Part shown: in pieces, positions 9,898 through 20,940 of the stretch
Layout of the letters: every line of letters starts with the position of its first letter
Position numbering within the stretch: the stretch's first letter is position 1
Assembly (NCBI GenBank): GCA_021234155.1
Contig: JAJEKV010000001.1
Span: forward strand, 33,457,013-33,521,012
Source: Isoetes taiwanensis
Lineage: Eukaryota; Streptophyta; Lycopodiopsida; Isoetales; Isoetaceae
Length of the DNA stretch: 64,000 nt
Direction of reading: 5' to 3'
Notes under the pieces: generated by a model
Database searches by the model: none
Seen by the model: the letters and a program-made list of their open reading frames with translations, nothing else
What the model was told of the DNA's origin: nothing
Program-made: the position numbers and the translations under genes

Positions 9898-10179
9898 GGG
9901 TGAGGCGCTGGCGATTAGGAAGGCGAGAAGGGAGGCGTTGAGGTGTAGGGATGGTATGGGCGCAACCAAGGCACAAGGATGAACTCAAGTCCGGTGGCTA
10001 TGGCGGACGGCGGAACAGGCGGGCGGAGAGAGAAGCAAGAAAAGAAACAACCATTTAACTTTTTAACTTTTTAAAATTTTCTTATTTAAAACCATTTATG
10101 GCTTTTCAAACCATTTGAAAGCCTAACATTGCATTTACGGAACCAGTATTTCCTAGTTTTGGAAGGGCAGGATATGAGG

Positions 10180-10390
10180 TTGTTGTAGCCGTCTTTGTCT
10201 TTGGGTGCGTTTGGTCTGTTCTAAGAGGTCGATGTGGAAGTTTTTTCGTACGATTTGTGCTTGTTGATGTCTACTGCCATTTTGAGATTTGGTTTTGCTT
10301 TGTGTTGTTTGTACTTGGTTAATAGGTTTGTTGTTTGTCCCACGTATTTCTTGTTGTTCTTATTGCACTTTAGGCAGTATCTTTTTATCG
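10180..10390 (-). pseudogene. GIY-YIG nuclease-like fragment
   Basis: On the minus strand a frame contains KKYVGQTTNLLTKYKQHKA, followed by KMAVDINKH and, after a TAG, DKDGYNN. This matches the start of a GIY-YIG domain, where a Y-V/I-G-Q-T motif is followed by a basic helix. The upstream strand with its first GIY-like triplet reads YCLKC. Such domains occur in homing endonucleases, Penelope-like retroelements and large DNA viruses; the fragment is too short to choose among them. It is AT-rich compared with neighbours and broken by a stop. Confidence 0.45.
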
Positions 10391-10558
10391 TAGGTTTTAT
10401 TTTGCATGCATCATTTTAGTTGTGTTAGAGTTGTTTTGACATGTAAATATTTTTGTTATTTCTTTTTTCTTTACTTTTAGTTTTGGTGTGTTTATAGTAA
10501 TTAAAATAGGAATTGAGATTGAGATCAAAATTGTATTGTATTATGTTAAACAGTTTAG

Positions 10559-10595
10559 GATTTTGAATAGTTCAGCATATGAACTATTCAAAATC
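10559..10595. terminator. Perfect 16-bp hairpin overlapping a stop codon
   Basis: GATTTTGAATAGTTCA (10559-10574) and its exact complement (10580-10595) flank a 5-base loop. The minus-strand stop codon of the next reading frame (TAG, 10584-10586) lies within the stem. It could be a transcript-end hairpin or a tiny palindromic insertion. Its function is not known. Confidence 0.4.
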
Positions 10596-11030
10596 GATGT
10601 GCAATAGAAGTCGGTAGATGGTGATGCCCTCTAAGATGCTTGCACGGTGTTGTATTCCTTGTTTTTTTGTTATGTTGTCATAGTTGGCCTCGACATTCCT
10701 TTTTCTTAGGATGTGCTTGACGAATTCTGTCAAAGGTAATGTCAGTTGATACGTACTCATTGAGGTTTGAGTAATTTGGTATTGGAAATTTAATATATCA
10801 ACATTCCTTGTAAATACCATGTAGGAGGCCATAGGACATGTATGTGGTAGACACATGGATTCCACAGGGGTAATTTTGTTGAGGTAATTTTGTTGACATT
10901 TGCATGGACCGTTTCCTTGGCCAACAAGATATTCATTTTTGACATGCATCATGGATTGTTTTGGGGCAGCTCCATATCTCCATGTCAGTGACCCATGGCA
11001 CAAAGCATTCGCACCAAGGCATCTTTGCAA
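10584..11030 (-). CDS. Unrecognised reading frame of 148 codons
   Basis: An open frame on the minus strand, rich in C, H and Q near its start (for example CKCQQNYLNKI and CLPHTCPMASYMVF), ending HIDFE at the hairpin. I recognise no family. The length is above what chance often gives in this AT-rich area but proves nothing. It shares orientation with the GIY-YIG fragment downstream, so both could derive from one foreign or mobile source. The start used is the first ATG-like position; no upstream signal decides it. Confidence 0.25.
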   Translation of the reverse strand: MQRCLGANALCHGSLTWRYGAAPKQSMMHVKNEYLVGQGNGPCKCQQNYLNKITPVESMCLPHTCPMASYMVFTRNVDILNFQYQITQTSMSTYQLTLPLTEFVKHILRKRNVEANYDNITKKQGIQHRASILEGITIYRLLLHIDFE

Positions 11031-12000
11031 CTTAGGAATGAATGATTAGGAATGGTGGAAAGGGAAGAACACTTGCTCTCCCTGACAGCTGGCTTGATTA
11101 ACTATTTTGACAGTGTTAAAGTCCCTCATTGGCTGACCCATCATGCACACAGTAGATGTAGATGTTTCTATTCATGAAATTGGCAAATTTTCTTCTTGAA
11201 CATAAGATTGAACAGAAAGGATGAAAATATGTGAAAATGTCGAGTGTCTCCACATTAACTAAACCACCATTGATGGCAAACAAGCTCCTTCCAGCTAGCA
11301 CCAAACACTAATTAGCAACAATTTCTTCCTTGACTGTGCCATTTAGCTGCAAAAAGAATGAACAATAGATTTCTCGTCTCAGACCCATGGCCACCACATG
11401 CAAGCAATTAAACCGCCGTAATAGAACACAAATGCATCTAGAAGCATATCATACACTATAAGTGGGGCTTTAACTCAAATAAATGTAATAGGAGTTGAAA
11501 TATTGAAGCATGTTGAACACTTTCGTTTGCAAATTACTATTACGTTAATACCTCTACTACATAAAAAAACACAAGCTCAATATTTCCAGTCTCAGGCCAT
11601 GGCCAGACAACAAAAAGATCATAAATGCACATATAAGCATGTTACATACTATAAGTGAAGCTTTAGCTTAAATGGATGTGATAGGGGTTAAATAATGGAA
11701 CATGCCCACAGCTTTCATTTGCAATCATTACATTAGTATCTTCATACGCGACAAAGAGGACACCAAGTTGGGAATATTTTGATTTATCTCTTGCATCAGT
11801 CGTAATGGTTCTGCTGCTTGAATGATTCTTTGAGCTATCTGGTAACCAAGATCTGCCAAATCAAAGATCGCAGTAGCATTAAAATTGCCCCGTGACTACC
11901 ATTTTGCTTGCCTGGCTGATGGGACATATACAAACAAGAGAGATGTGCAAAAAGCCCATCATGCTTTTTAAATCCAATGTGATTTTCTGTGCTCTATAGT
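11031..12000. other. No gene seen
   Basis: AT-rich sequence. Two diverged copies of a segment recur at about 11380-11570 and 11595-11760 (both with CATGGCCA, AAATGCA and ATAAGTG-GCTTTA-CT blocks), suggesting an old local duplication. No coding frame is supported. Confidence 0.35.
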
Positions 12001-12030
12001 GGCATTCATGTCACTGGAAATAATTTGGCA

Positions 12031-12645
12031 TTAACTTGAGCGGGTAGTGCAACTAATTTGTTCATTGAACTGCTCTTCATGCACAAGAGCCTTGTCTTTG
12101 TTCTCTTTCTCCAACCTACCCTTCGCCTGGCTGATGGAGCATATGCAAACATGTGAAACGTGTACATGCAAAAAGACCATGTTTTTAAAAATCGAATGTC
12201 TTTTCCATCCAAGGCCCATCGCAATAATTACAATGGCAGTTCTGCTGAGATGTACTCTACGCTTCCGATAACAACTTCCCAATGGTCTGCCACATAGATG
12301 AGGATTATGTTCAAATGAATTAGAACCAAATTTTTTTGACAAGAGAATTGCAACATCAAACACCTTGAGGGAGGGTAGATTCCCAAGCTCGGACGAAATG
12401 GCTTTTGTGAGGTTGTTCCTTGAAAGATCAAGCACCTGCAAATTAACAAGCTTGGCAAGTGTCAGGGGGATATCATTGCCCAAGGAATTTCCTTCCAAGT
12501 GTAGCTCAACAAGCTGTGTCAACAACCCTAGCTCAGAAGGAATAGAACCATACAGTTGATTGTTTGCAAGGTCCAGGTACATAAGCCTCTTACAACCAAC
12601 GAGCACCTCAGGTATGTTGCCTGACAGTGCATTTTGTATCTCCAT
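12031..12645 (-). pseudogene. LRR receptor ectodomain, C-terminal part (LRRs plus start of membrane segment)
   Basis: The minus-strand frame has plant-specific LRR repeats of the L-x-L-x-x-N-x-L-x-G-x-I-P type: LMYLDLANNQLYGSIPSELG, LVELHLEGNSLGNDIP and LQVLDLSRNNLTKAISSELG. Then comes an LRR-capping sequence (NPHLCGRPLGSC) and the beginning of a hydrophobic segment (RTAIVIIAMGLG). In LRR receptor kinases this order leads from the ectodomain into the membrane helix. Here the helix is cut short and the frame runs into unrelated sequence, with no kinase domain found. This is probably a decayed or truncated LRR-RLK/RLP, with more LRRs at 14292-14651. Confidence 0.75.
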
Positions 12646-12649
12646 GCTT

Positions 12650-14290
12650 CAAGCTAAGTTAGATATTTTTATAAATAGGAAAAAGGCATGACAGAACAGA
12701 TAAACTTCTGATTGAGAATTAGAAAGAAGAATACAAAAGATCCATATGCTTCAAGCCTTGAGACAAAGTGCTCAAACTAGAAAAGCAATGAAGTATTCCC
12801 CAAGATGGAAAAAAAAGCGAGCGAGTAAAAATGGCAGCTTCCCCAATCTCAAGGAGGTGGCATTTTGCAGAAGCAAGCTGGGCCATTCTACGGCAAGGAG
12901 GTACATGGCCATGGTTTTGTTGCTTAGCTCCTCTTTGCTTGTGCTTATGCTGTGATAGACAATAAAAGCGACAATTTTAGAATGTTTTGTGTGAGTCTGT
13001 TCCCCTTTGTCGACTCCCTGCTTTAATCTGGCTTCTAGTGTTCCTTAGATAAGCTCTAAAACTATTCTTCTTCTTCTTGTAAAATAGAAGATTCTTCCAT
13101 TACCAACAATATCACATAACTTGTTATCGCTAATGCAAGCGGTCTTCGTTGCTAAGAAATAAGGAAGCTTAACTGGTTGCTTTCAAAACCTCCTGAGATA
13201 TATTGCTCGTAGAGGTTGATTGGTACTGGTTCATAGACTCTGCCTAGGAATATGACCATATATGATACTGAAATGCCAACTGCATAAGGTCTCATAAAGT
13301 CCTTCAGAAAGTTGCAGTCAATGAACTGCTCTTTAAGCCAAATAGAATAGCTCCAGATCACCTTAAACAGAGTTGGCACCAGAAGAAGTCTGGACCTGAA
13401 TTAGTAGAAATATTGATGACATTTTCATCTTTAAGTCTCGTTATTTATTAAAGGAATTTAAGTCCATCACATCTAGCACTTTTCTCTACAATCTGCTAAA
13501 GCAAGAGGGGAAAGCTAAAGCTTTCATAGATTCGCCCTTAGATGCGTGAAGTAAAATAGAAGAATATAGAGCATAGAAGAACAAAGTGAGATGCAATACA
13601 AAAAACCAAACTAAAGTACCCTTCTACCCGTTGAAACAAACTTTAGACCTGCCCATTTGTACCAGCATAGTAGTCTGCATTCCCATCTCAGATTAATGTT
13701 TTGCATAGCATAGGACATCCGCAATGTATTGTTTGTACTTAATATATGCTTCACCTATACCTTTGTACCCTCAAAAACTTGCTAGAATTTCGATGCCTCT
13801 TCTTGCGAGCCTTCTTTACCTTCATCATTGAACAAAGGTTGGCATAAACAGTAAGCTTCACCTATGAGGATGTACGTACGAAAGTTCTAGCAGAGTTACT
13901 GGCTATGATCGTCCTCTGATAGATATTCACGATAGAAATGTGATGTAGATGGTAATAATAGTACCCATAGCAAATCAATAACTGCAGTCACAGAATATGA
14001 ATGAATCAGAGAGCTGCAATATCAATATCCACACATGCATTAGCTTTTTGGCATGTAATTTAATCAAGGTAGAGGAGCGCTGTTACTTACAATTTGTTGC
14101 TGGTTCTTTCTCTTGACGCTATTACAGTCATTTTAAGCTTCTGCAATTGCAAATGCAGATTAGAGATAAATGTTCAGAGATTTCCAAGTTGCACATTTCA
14201 TTGTTATGCAAATTTTACAAATCATTTTACGGAAAAATCCTCTAGAATAATTCTACTAGCACACACTATTTCTATTCTTTAAATCACATT
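12650..14290. other. Stretch between two LRR pieces
   Basis: No supported gene. If the two LRR segments belong to one minus-strand gene this is its intron or an insertion. Minus-strand open stretches here (for example 13152-13379) have no recognisable motif. Confidence 0.3.
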
Positions 14291-14291
14291 G

Positions 14292-14651
14292 CTACAGGAA
14301 TGCTGCCAGAAATCGCATTATATTGTCCCTCGTATGGAGCACTTGAAGGCTGCTGCACTGTCCAAGCTCTCTAGAAATGACCCCTGTCAAAAAATTCTGA
14401 GACAGATCCAGCTGTTGCAATTGTTTCAATCTTCCAAATGAAGATGGAACTTGCCCTGTAAGCCCATTTCCTGCAAGGGACAAAGTGTTCAACCCTGAAT
14501 GAATTGATGGTCTCATGCTTTTTAGGGTAATAAATCCGAGGACGGAGGCTCGACTTATGGCCAAGAGGCATCTAAAAACATTGCTTTTCATTTTGTTGAT
14601 GATGCTCCACACCTTTGAGAAAGCGAGATCCAAACTAATATTTGATGTCAA
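14292..14651 (-). pseudogene. LRR fragment, likely the upstream part of the same LRR receptor
   Basis: Contains two typical repeats, LNTLSLAGNGLTGQVPSSFG and LQQLDLSQNFLTGVISRELG, followed by CSSLQVLH, then loses the pattern. Same strand as, and upstream of, the LRRs at 12031-12645, so the pieces may be exons of one gene or remains of one pseudogene. The N-terminal signal peptide of an LRR receptor is not seen. The first 60 codons of the open frame do not look like LRR and may be intronic. Confidence 0.65.
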
Positions 14652-15103
14652 ATGATGAGAGCTTCAATCACAGGTCGTTGCCAAGTAACATTTTCTTAGC
14701 ATAGATTTCAAATGCCAAGCATTTGCTCCATTGAGGTATTTTGCCATAACATTTGCTAAAGGCATCATGCTTGACTCCAAGCCCAATGCATGTCTGCATC
14801 AATTTTGCCCATAAATCTGCAGTTTAGATATTCAGAACATTGTTCTAGTCATTGCATCAGAGTTGGCCTTGTTGCATAAAGACTTTTAACTGCTAGAACT
14901 GCGCTTGCATTTGGAAGTGGCATTGAGCTAAATTGCTAGAGGTAAGTAAAGGAGGAGAATTCATACTGTGGATTATGCGGGAGTGTAGATCAATATTTAT
15001 CTGCATCGTATCATGATGCATCTTGCATCTTGGCGCCAAGACTACTACAGCTGTATGCTTAACTTCAAGGCAAATGAACATTCAAACTTTCTGCCAGTAC
15101 CCT

Positions 15104-15433
15104 TCAGCAAAACGCCTGTAGCAAGGACACAATCTCTGAGATGACTTTGAAATCAAATCGTACCATGTAGGCTTGTAAAACTCGTATAGCCTCTGGTTGT
15201 ACAATGCCGCCATGGGACAAACTATCAAATACTTTCCTAGCTTCCTCCAAACAGCGAGACTTTGCACGCATATCAAGAAAAGAACTTCCTACCACTACAT
15301 CGGATTGGTGCCCATCGACTATAAGACAGTTATGAATGCTCCTTCCTTGAGTTAAGTTACGTGTACTACTACATCCTCTTAGGTAGCAAAAAAGAAGAAC
15401 ATGTAGATATGCCAGGGTTTCTCGTCGAACCAA
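15104..15433 (-). pseudogene. PPR protein fragment
   Basis: The minus-strand frame contains LRGCSSTRNLTQGRSIHNCL, DVVVGSSFLDMRAKSRCLEE and ARKVFDSL. These match the L and S motifs of plant PLS-class PPR proteins (normally the organelle RNA-binding repeats). About two motifs are present before the pattern fades near 15180. It differs from the Helitron-borne PPRs, so it may be a remnant of another PPR gene. No targeting peptide or full repeat array is seen. Confidence 0.6.
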
Positions 15434-15779
15434 AACAAAATAACGGAAGACGTATTAAACAAACGATGGACAGATCCTTGAAAATCCTTGAAAGTAAAAT
15501 ACTAACCTGCCTCTAGATTGCCGGAAGAATATCAGATGCTTGCAAGAAAGCCCGAAGAATATGAGGTGGTTGCAAGAAACCTCTCAGTGTAATCAGATCG
15601 ACGTAGGCACGCGCCTTCGAACGTCCTTCCAATTCTCCGGCTCAAATTTTAGCCATTTCTAATTTCCATGGCCGTCGATTTAAGAAAATACAGATCCAAC
15701 GGCTTAATATCATGCCACCTAAGGTTTGGCTGATTTGGAACTGCTACGTGGATAGCCTAGAATTGCAAGGAGGGTTGCA

Positions 15780-16000
15780 CGCTTGGTTAGTCTGGCGTGC
15801 TAAAAAAAAAAAAAAAAACACGGCGGAAAAAAAATTATACGCGCGATTATACAGAGCGGCGCCGATCCGGTTTTTCGTGTTTGTTTCACGATTCTGAGGC
15901 GTTAAAACCCGAGCGACCGCTGTTCGATTCCACCCCTTGCTCAACCGTTGGTGCCGTTTAACAACCCTCCCAGGGTATTTGGAGTACGCCTGATCCATTG
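15780..16000 (+). other. A-rich stretch and B-box-like sequence
   Basis: A run of 17 A (around 15800-15817) is followed by CG-rich sequence with TGTTCGATTCCACCCC (about 15920), a good B-box match. A convincing A box at the right spacing was not found, so only a possible SINE trace is claimed. Confidence 0.25.
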
Positions 16001-16004
16001 GAGC

Positions 16005-16264
16005 AAAAATCTCATCGATCCGAGCTATGTAGAGAAAGTTATGGCAACTACAAAACTCGAATTGCTAACTCTACTTTCTGGCCTTAGCCACTCCACTGGA
16101 GACACTTCCCTCCATAACTAGGTCATTCCTCCCATAACTAGGCCAACTAAAATACTAATTGCAGAGTTAGGACGCTCTAACCTAGGAGAAAGTACCCCAA
16201 CTATCGAGTTAGGCTATGGTCAGTGCAACAATTTTGGTCCACCCAAAACCATGCTCTAATACCA
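16005..16264 (-). mobile_element. LTR-retrotransposon leader with initiator-Met primer-binding site
   Basis: On the minus strand TGGTATTAGAGCA (16264-16252) resembles the plant tRNA-iMet primer-binding site TGGTATCAGAGC, with one mismatch over that stretch. It sits one base after an LTR-like end CGTCACA. Sequence beyond it toward 16005 would be the untranslated leader. No gag or pol follows in this window, so the element is truncated or rearranged. Confidence 0.55.
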
Positions 16265-16265
16265 C

Positions 16266-16303
16266 TGTGACGCTCCTAGAATCCATACGATGCTCCCATC
16301 GTA
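16266..16303 (-). mobile_element. LTR 3' tail, cut at the inversion breakpoint
   Basis: Only 38 bases of LTR end (reading ...GGAGCGTCACA on the minus strand) stand between the primer-binding site and Helitron sequence starting at 16304. The rest appears to be the sequence ending at 37970, on the other side of the proposed inversion. It holds a small palindrome, ATACGATG/CATCGTAT. Confidence 0.5.
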
Positions 16304-16307
16304 TAGA

Positions 16308-16885
16308 ATTATCTGAAAAAATGCAAATGGATGACATAGATCCAAACGAGGTTATATTTTTGAGTGCCATTAGAGCATGTACCAACTTGGGAGCACTGGA
16401 GCAAGGCAAGCTGAGGCATGAGTGGGTCATGGAATATGCAATGCAAGTGGATAATGTTGTAGCAAGCGCCTTGGTTAATATGTATGCCAAATGCTGCAGC
16501 TTGGAGGAAGCTTGCAGAGTCTTTAGTAAAATTTCAAACCGAAATGTAGTCTCATGGAATATAATGATTATGAGCTTGCATGCAGTCGCGCAGGCTTATT
16601 GGACAAAGGTTGCTGTTATAATCACACACCAAATGTTTTCCATTGTGCTTGTATGATTGATCTTCCAGGCCGCGCAGGCTGCCTTGATGAAGCAGACGAT
16701 TTGCTTGAGGTTGTTGTCCAAACTAGCATGGTAGGATCAAGAGTTTTGCTTAGTGCATACACCACATGTGGCGATGTCAAAGCAGGAAAATATTGTTTTG
16801 ATAAGATTGTTCATTTAGACACATTCAATTCAGATGTCAATATGTCCATTTGTTTGCCTAAGTTACAGGGACATTCTTTTGGTTA
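16308..16885 (+). pseudogene. PPR fragment in the split Helitron unit
   Basis: Reads LSEKMQMDDIDPNEVIFLSA, ACTNLGALEQGKL, VVASALVNMYAKCCSLEEAC and VFSKISNRNVVSWNIMI, typical P/L/S PPR motifs. It then loses about 95 bases relative to the copy at 21529-21635, which shifts frame. The end of the reading frame (HMSICLPKLQGHSFG-like, stop near 16885) is still recognisable. The start is not a gene start; it is the breakpoint. Not a functional protein gene as it stands. Confidence 0.8.
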
Positions 16886-17232
16886 ATTACTAATTTTAGT
16901 TTTTCACGAACTCCTAACTAACTTTTGATGACCTGGCAATCTTAAAATTACAATTCCTGCAGCTTAATGCACTATAGAGGAGGGTCGCCATTGAGGGTGA
17001 CGGAACCTTGGAGGATGTGGCAATTTTTCTGTGCGGACATGGAAAGGGCTAGAAATGTTTTGTAAAGGCTTTTGAAGGTTCGACTACAAACACAGTTACG
17101 TTCCAGACACAGAGGGAAGAAATACTCGTGTGTGCGGATTCGGAGCTCCTTGATTTGTTTTCTGCTTGATGTTTAAGCCGTCCTACACAGTTGCAAGCAT
17201 AAACCACTAAGCGGAAGAGTAACAATACCAAA

Positions 17233-17608
17233 TTAAAATCGATAAACCAAAATGGCAAATATTAGACCCTTTGAAACATGCAAAACAAAATGGCAAATAT
17301 TGGGCCCTCGATAAAGTTCAAATGTATTCAACTGTAGTATTCCATGGCCTCCTTGAGCTTTACAGCAAGTGAACTGCCATGTAAACAATTTGCACATGTT
17401 TTGCGGTCCGGCCATGCAAGAGATGAAACTTTTTTCTTCTTTAGTGGAAACAAAGGCAAAGATCACAACTTTGGAGATCCCATCGACAAATTTGAAGCAG
17501 GGAGTAGGTGATGAACCTGGTCCCATAGGCCGAAAGGTCTCCGTGGATGCTTGTGGCATTTATCGTTCTACGCTTTATATGACTTTATCTGCTTTGAATA
17601 GGTGTTAA
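17233..17608. other. Conserved non-PPR open segment of the Helitron unit
   Basis: A 79-codon frame on plus (17369-17608: GPAMQEMKLFSSLVETKAK, VGDEPGPIGRKVSVDACG) and a 108-codon frame on minus (17233-17559) overlap here. Both recur in the units at 22149-22635 and 41574-41949. Conservation simply follows copy identity, so I cannot tell whether either strand is a captured exon. No family recognised. Confidence 0.3.
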
Positions 17609-19610
17609 TGGCTCTCAGAAGGGAATGTTTGAATTACATGTAACAATGCCAAGGCCTTAGCTTCTTTGATCTATAATTCCTGAGCAACATTTTTTATGAG
17701 AACTTATATTCAGTTGGTTGACACTTCTTAAAGATTCATTGTAATTTGAAAAAGCACCACTTAAATGCTAGGATATGAACCTTAGACAAGCATAAAAAAT
17801 GCAAGTAACCAGGAATTTTGACATCATGGTGGTTCAAAAAATGGAATGCACCATTTTTGCCATGTCATATGGTATCAATATAGGTAACACATGCACAAAT
17901 TTTTTCAAGATTCTATCATTATCATTCACTGATTCAATACAAACCCAATAGTAGATGCTTCAACTTAAATCCACCATATGTATTAGTTTGTTAATTTATG
18001 CCTGACGAAAAGCCCAGGGCACTTTTTTCTAGTATTATAATAATATTTAGATAGTTTGTGCGCAATCTTGACCTTTCATTTTATTTTTTTCATAACTTTC
18101 ATTCTGGGCCGTTTATAATAGTTATTATTTTACCCGAAATGACCGTGAACAATTTTGCCCAAAACTAAGAAAATCATGAGCTATTTTTTGCTCTTACGTT
18201 TCTTACAAACGGTGGAGTGCCGGTGCTTGGATGCTCCAATGCTTGAATTTTAAGGGAAAACTCAGCCATGGAGCATTAAAAGGCTTAGGTTATGCAACTT
18301 TTCTTTTTTCCCCTTTTTTTTTCATGTTCTGTTTTTGGTGTTCCTTGCCGATTATGCTAGAGATCGGCCGATATCCAGGCCTGGAAGAAGCCAATCTGTT
18401 CAATCCAGATCATTTCCTGTTCCGTGCTTCAATATATTTTGCATTTGCACAATATTTGCATTGGAAAATCCACGCTTTGTTGCACTATACCTTCTGATCA
18501 AATTTTTGGTTGTTTCCTCGACCTCATACCTCAAACGATGAAGAAGGATATGGAGATACAAGTTTTGCAGTTACAGCTTATGTCAATTCAAAAAAAGAAG
18601 GTACGCAATAACCACCTGTTTGTGCTTGACTTGTCTCACATCATGCATAGAGCCTTGTCATTTTTGCAGCAAATAACTGGTCTTGCCTTGATTTTTGAGT
18701 CTCCTGATGAGTGGTGTTTGATGCGGAATGCAATGCCATAATGATGTATTCTGGAAGCTATAGAAGTCGCACAGTATCTGTTCGGCTGCCCTCATGATTC
18801 GTGGTGGCTTGCAATCTGACGAAGGCTTTGGCCTTTATGATAAATCTATTAATTCTATGCACTGTCGTTGCTTTTCATTTTCTTTGTGATGCTAGATAGG
18901 CCAGTTGCAACAAAAGTTCTTAGAAACGCCAAGTTTGTCAGTGACAACAAGGGCTATTAAACTACAACCAAGGTTTATACACAGACAACACAAGATCGTG
19001 CAATAAAATCTCATGTACAAGCGGTCATGGTATGCAAGAGCCCATCAGCAGAAGTTCATACCATATGCTTAGATCATATTCCCTTCTTGTCAACTCCAGA
19101 CATGTTCATATGTTTCTTCTATCCATCAGATCCAAATACTACCCCAGATAATTGTCATATAGCATGCAAATCCTCTTCAGATCCATCTTTAGCTTTCAAA
19201 TTCGGCCATTCTTGCTTTTCTTAAATGAAGTAGATGTAGATTAATCGGCACCTAATCTCTTGAATAGCTCGAATGTTGGTTGGTTGACTTAGATTTTGGG
19301 CTCTGCAAAAAGATCTCGGGGAAATAGAGGCTGACCTCCTATCATATTTTAGCTGTATTCGGCTAGATTTTTAAATGGGCTTGCATCATTGTGCACTCCA
19401 TCCGGCAAGATGAGAAGAAGAAGCAGCCACTCAATTAATATGCGAAGACATACACTAGACCACCTATGCTTCTTACAAGACCAGTTAAGTTTCTTACCAT
19501 AGATAAAATTTTGGTCTGTCATCACTAGGAAGTATCACTATTCATTAGTTATTCAATGGCAATTCAATGGCAATGGATAACTGCATTACATTACAAAAAT
19601 AGAACGAAAT

Positions 19611-20321
19611 ATGGATTACATTAAACTAAGGCTGGCTAATGTGGTTTCATGGAATGCCATGATAGCAGGATATGTTTGTCGGGGTGAAGGTCTTCTGGCA
19701 CTTGAATGGTTTAATTTAATGATGGAGCATTATATAGAGCCAAATAAGGTGACGTTCTTAAGCATCTTGAAAGCCTGTGCCAAGGCAGGAGCAGTGGAGC
19801 AGGCTAAGCTTATCCATGTTGAGATAATGAAACAAGGACATCTGACAGATGTCATTGTAGGAAACGGTTTCATCAATATGTATATCAAACATGGGCATCT
19901 TAAAGAGGCACACGAAGTCTACAATGTGATGCCAAGTACAGACACGATCTCCTGGGGAATATTGTTTTCTGGATATGTTCAGGATGGAACTTCTATTCAA
20001 GCTCTACAATGCTTTCAAATGTTTGGTCAGGAAAGTATAAAACCAAGTATTGTATCATGGAATGCATTAATTGCAGGATATACTAACTCTGGGGAGGTGC
20101 ATCTGGCTCTAGATTGTTTTGACAGAATGCGCAAGGAAGGCGTAGAACCAAATGAAGTAACACTTTTATGTGTGCTAAAAGCATGTGCTGAGGCAGGGGC
20201 ATTGAAACAGGGTAGGCTGATTCATGAAACGATGAAGAACGAAGGCCTTTACTCACATTATTTTGGGAAATATGCTGGTGAATATGTATGCCAAATGCGG
20301 GAGCTTAGAGGAGGCAAGTGA
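19611..20321 (+). pseudogene. PPR protein segment alpha, frameshifted
   Basis: Tandem PPR motifs (ANVVSWNAMIAGYVCRGEGL, EPNKVTFLSILKACAKAGAV, VSWNALIAGYTNSGEVHLAL and more) of the plant PLS type, which in normal proteins bind organellar RNA. The ATG falls inside the first motif and there is no targeting peptide, so the captured gene is 5'-truncated. Relative to the inverted copy at 43742-44629, two bases (GT) are missing at about 20257. That ends the frame early; coding continues in another frame at 20263-20496, where a further TAA replaces TTG. It was probably non-functional on arrival or soon after. Confidence 0.85.
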
Positions 20322-20524
20322 AGTCTTTTACCAGTTGCCAAGCAAAGATGCTGTATCTTGGGACACAATCATTACAGGCTATGCCAATAATGCAAAAAGT
20401 TCTCTAGCCTTAGAATTATCTGGAAAAATGCAAATGGATGACATAGATCCAAACGAGGTTATATTTTTGAGTGCCATTAGAGCATGTACCAACTAAGGAG
20501 CACTGGAGCAAGGCAGGCTGAGGC

Positions 20525-20875
20525 ATGAGTGGGTCATGGAATATGCAATGCAAGTGGATAATGCAATACAAAGGTTGCTGCTATTATCAATCTATGAGTG
20601 AAAGTTATGGACTCACACCAAATGTTTTCCATTGTGCTTGTATGATTGATCTTCTAGGCCGCGCAGGCTGCCTTGATGAAGCAGACGATTTGCTTGAGGT
20701 TGTTGTCCAAACTAGCATGGTAGGATCAAGAGTTTTGCTTAGTGCATACACCACATGTGCCGATGTCAAAGCAGGAAAATATTGTTTTGATAAGATTGTT
20801 CATTTAGACACATTCAATTCAGATGTCCATATGTCCATTTGTTTGCCTAAGTTGCAGGGACATTCTTTTGGTTAA
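20525..20875 (+). pseudogene. PPR segment alpha, 3' remnant with internal deletion
   Basis: Begins MSGSWNMQCKWIMQ, a part-frame reading, then joins directly to the distal region (TPNVFHCACMIDLLGRAGCL, TSMVGSRVLLSAYTTC), ending HSFG. Compared with segment beta, the middle (VNMYAKCCSLEE through SRAGLLDK) is deleted. The CMIDLLGRAG motif is the usual distal PPR motif of PLS proteins. No E, E+ or DYW domain follows. Confidence 0.75.
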
Positions 20876-20940
20876 TTACTAATCTGAGTTTTTCACGAAC
20901 TCCTAACTAACTAATTGCAGGATATACTAACTCTGGGGAG

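Larger units (their letters stand above)
16304..18032 (+). mobile_element. PPR-Helitron unit, 3' part (half of a split unit)
   Basis: Matches the 3' part of the complete unit at 18033-23066, from the point equivalent to about 21257 onward. It ends in CTAG at 18029-18032. Its terminal hairpin is damaged: GCCCAGGGC (18012-18020) lacks about 8 bases of loop and arm. The next unit starts directly after it, head to tail. The missing 5' part matches 37971-41145 on the other strand. Confidence 0.8.

Noticed and set aside
10234-10419. Hydrophobic plus-strand membrane protein
   Set aside because: It is the opposite reading of the AT-rich GIY-YIG-like coding fragment.
18011-18020. Rho-independent terminator
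   Set aside because: Hairpin plus T-run resembles one, but position, spacing to CTAG and recurrence at unit ends identify Helitron 3' termini in a plant genome.
18231-18741. Separate small genes upstream of the PPR segments in each Helitron unit
   Set aside because: Overlapping frames change between copies by small indels with no shared conserved frame, and no motif is seen; treated as non-coding cargo or UTR.
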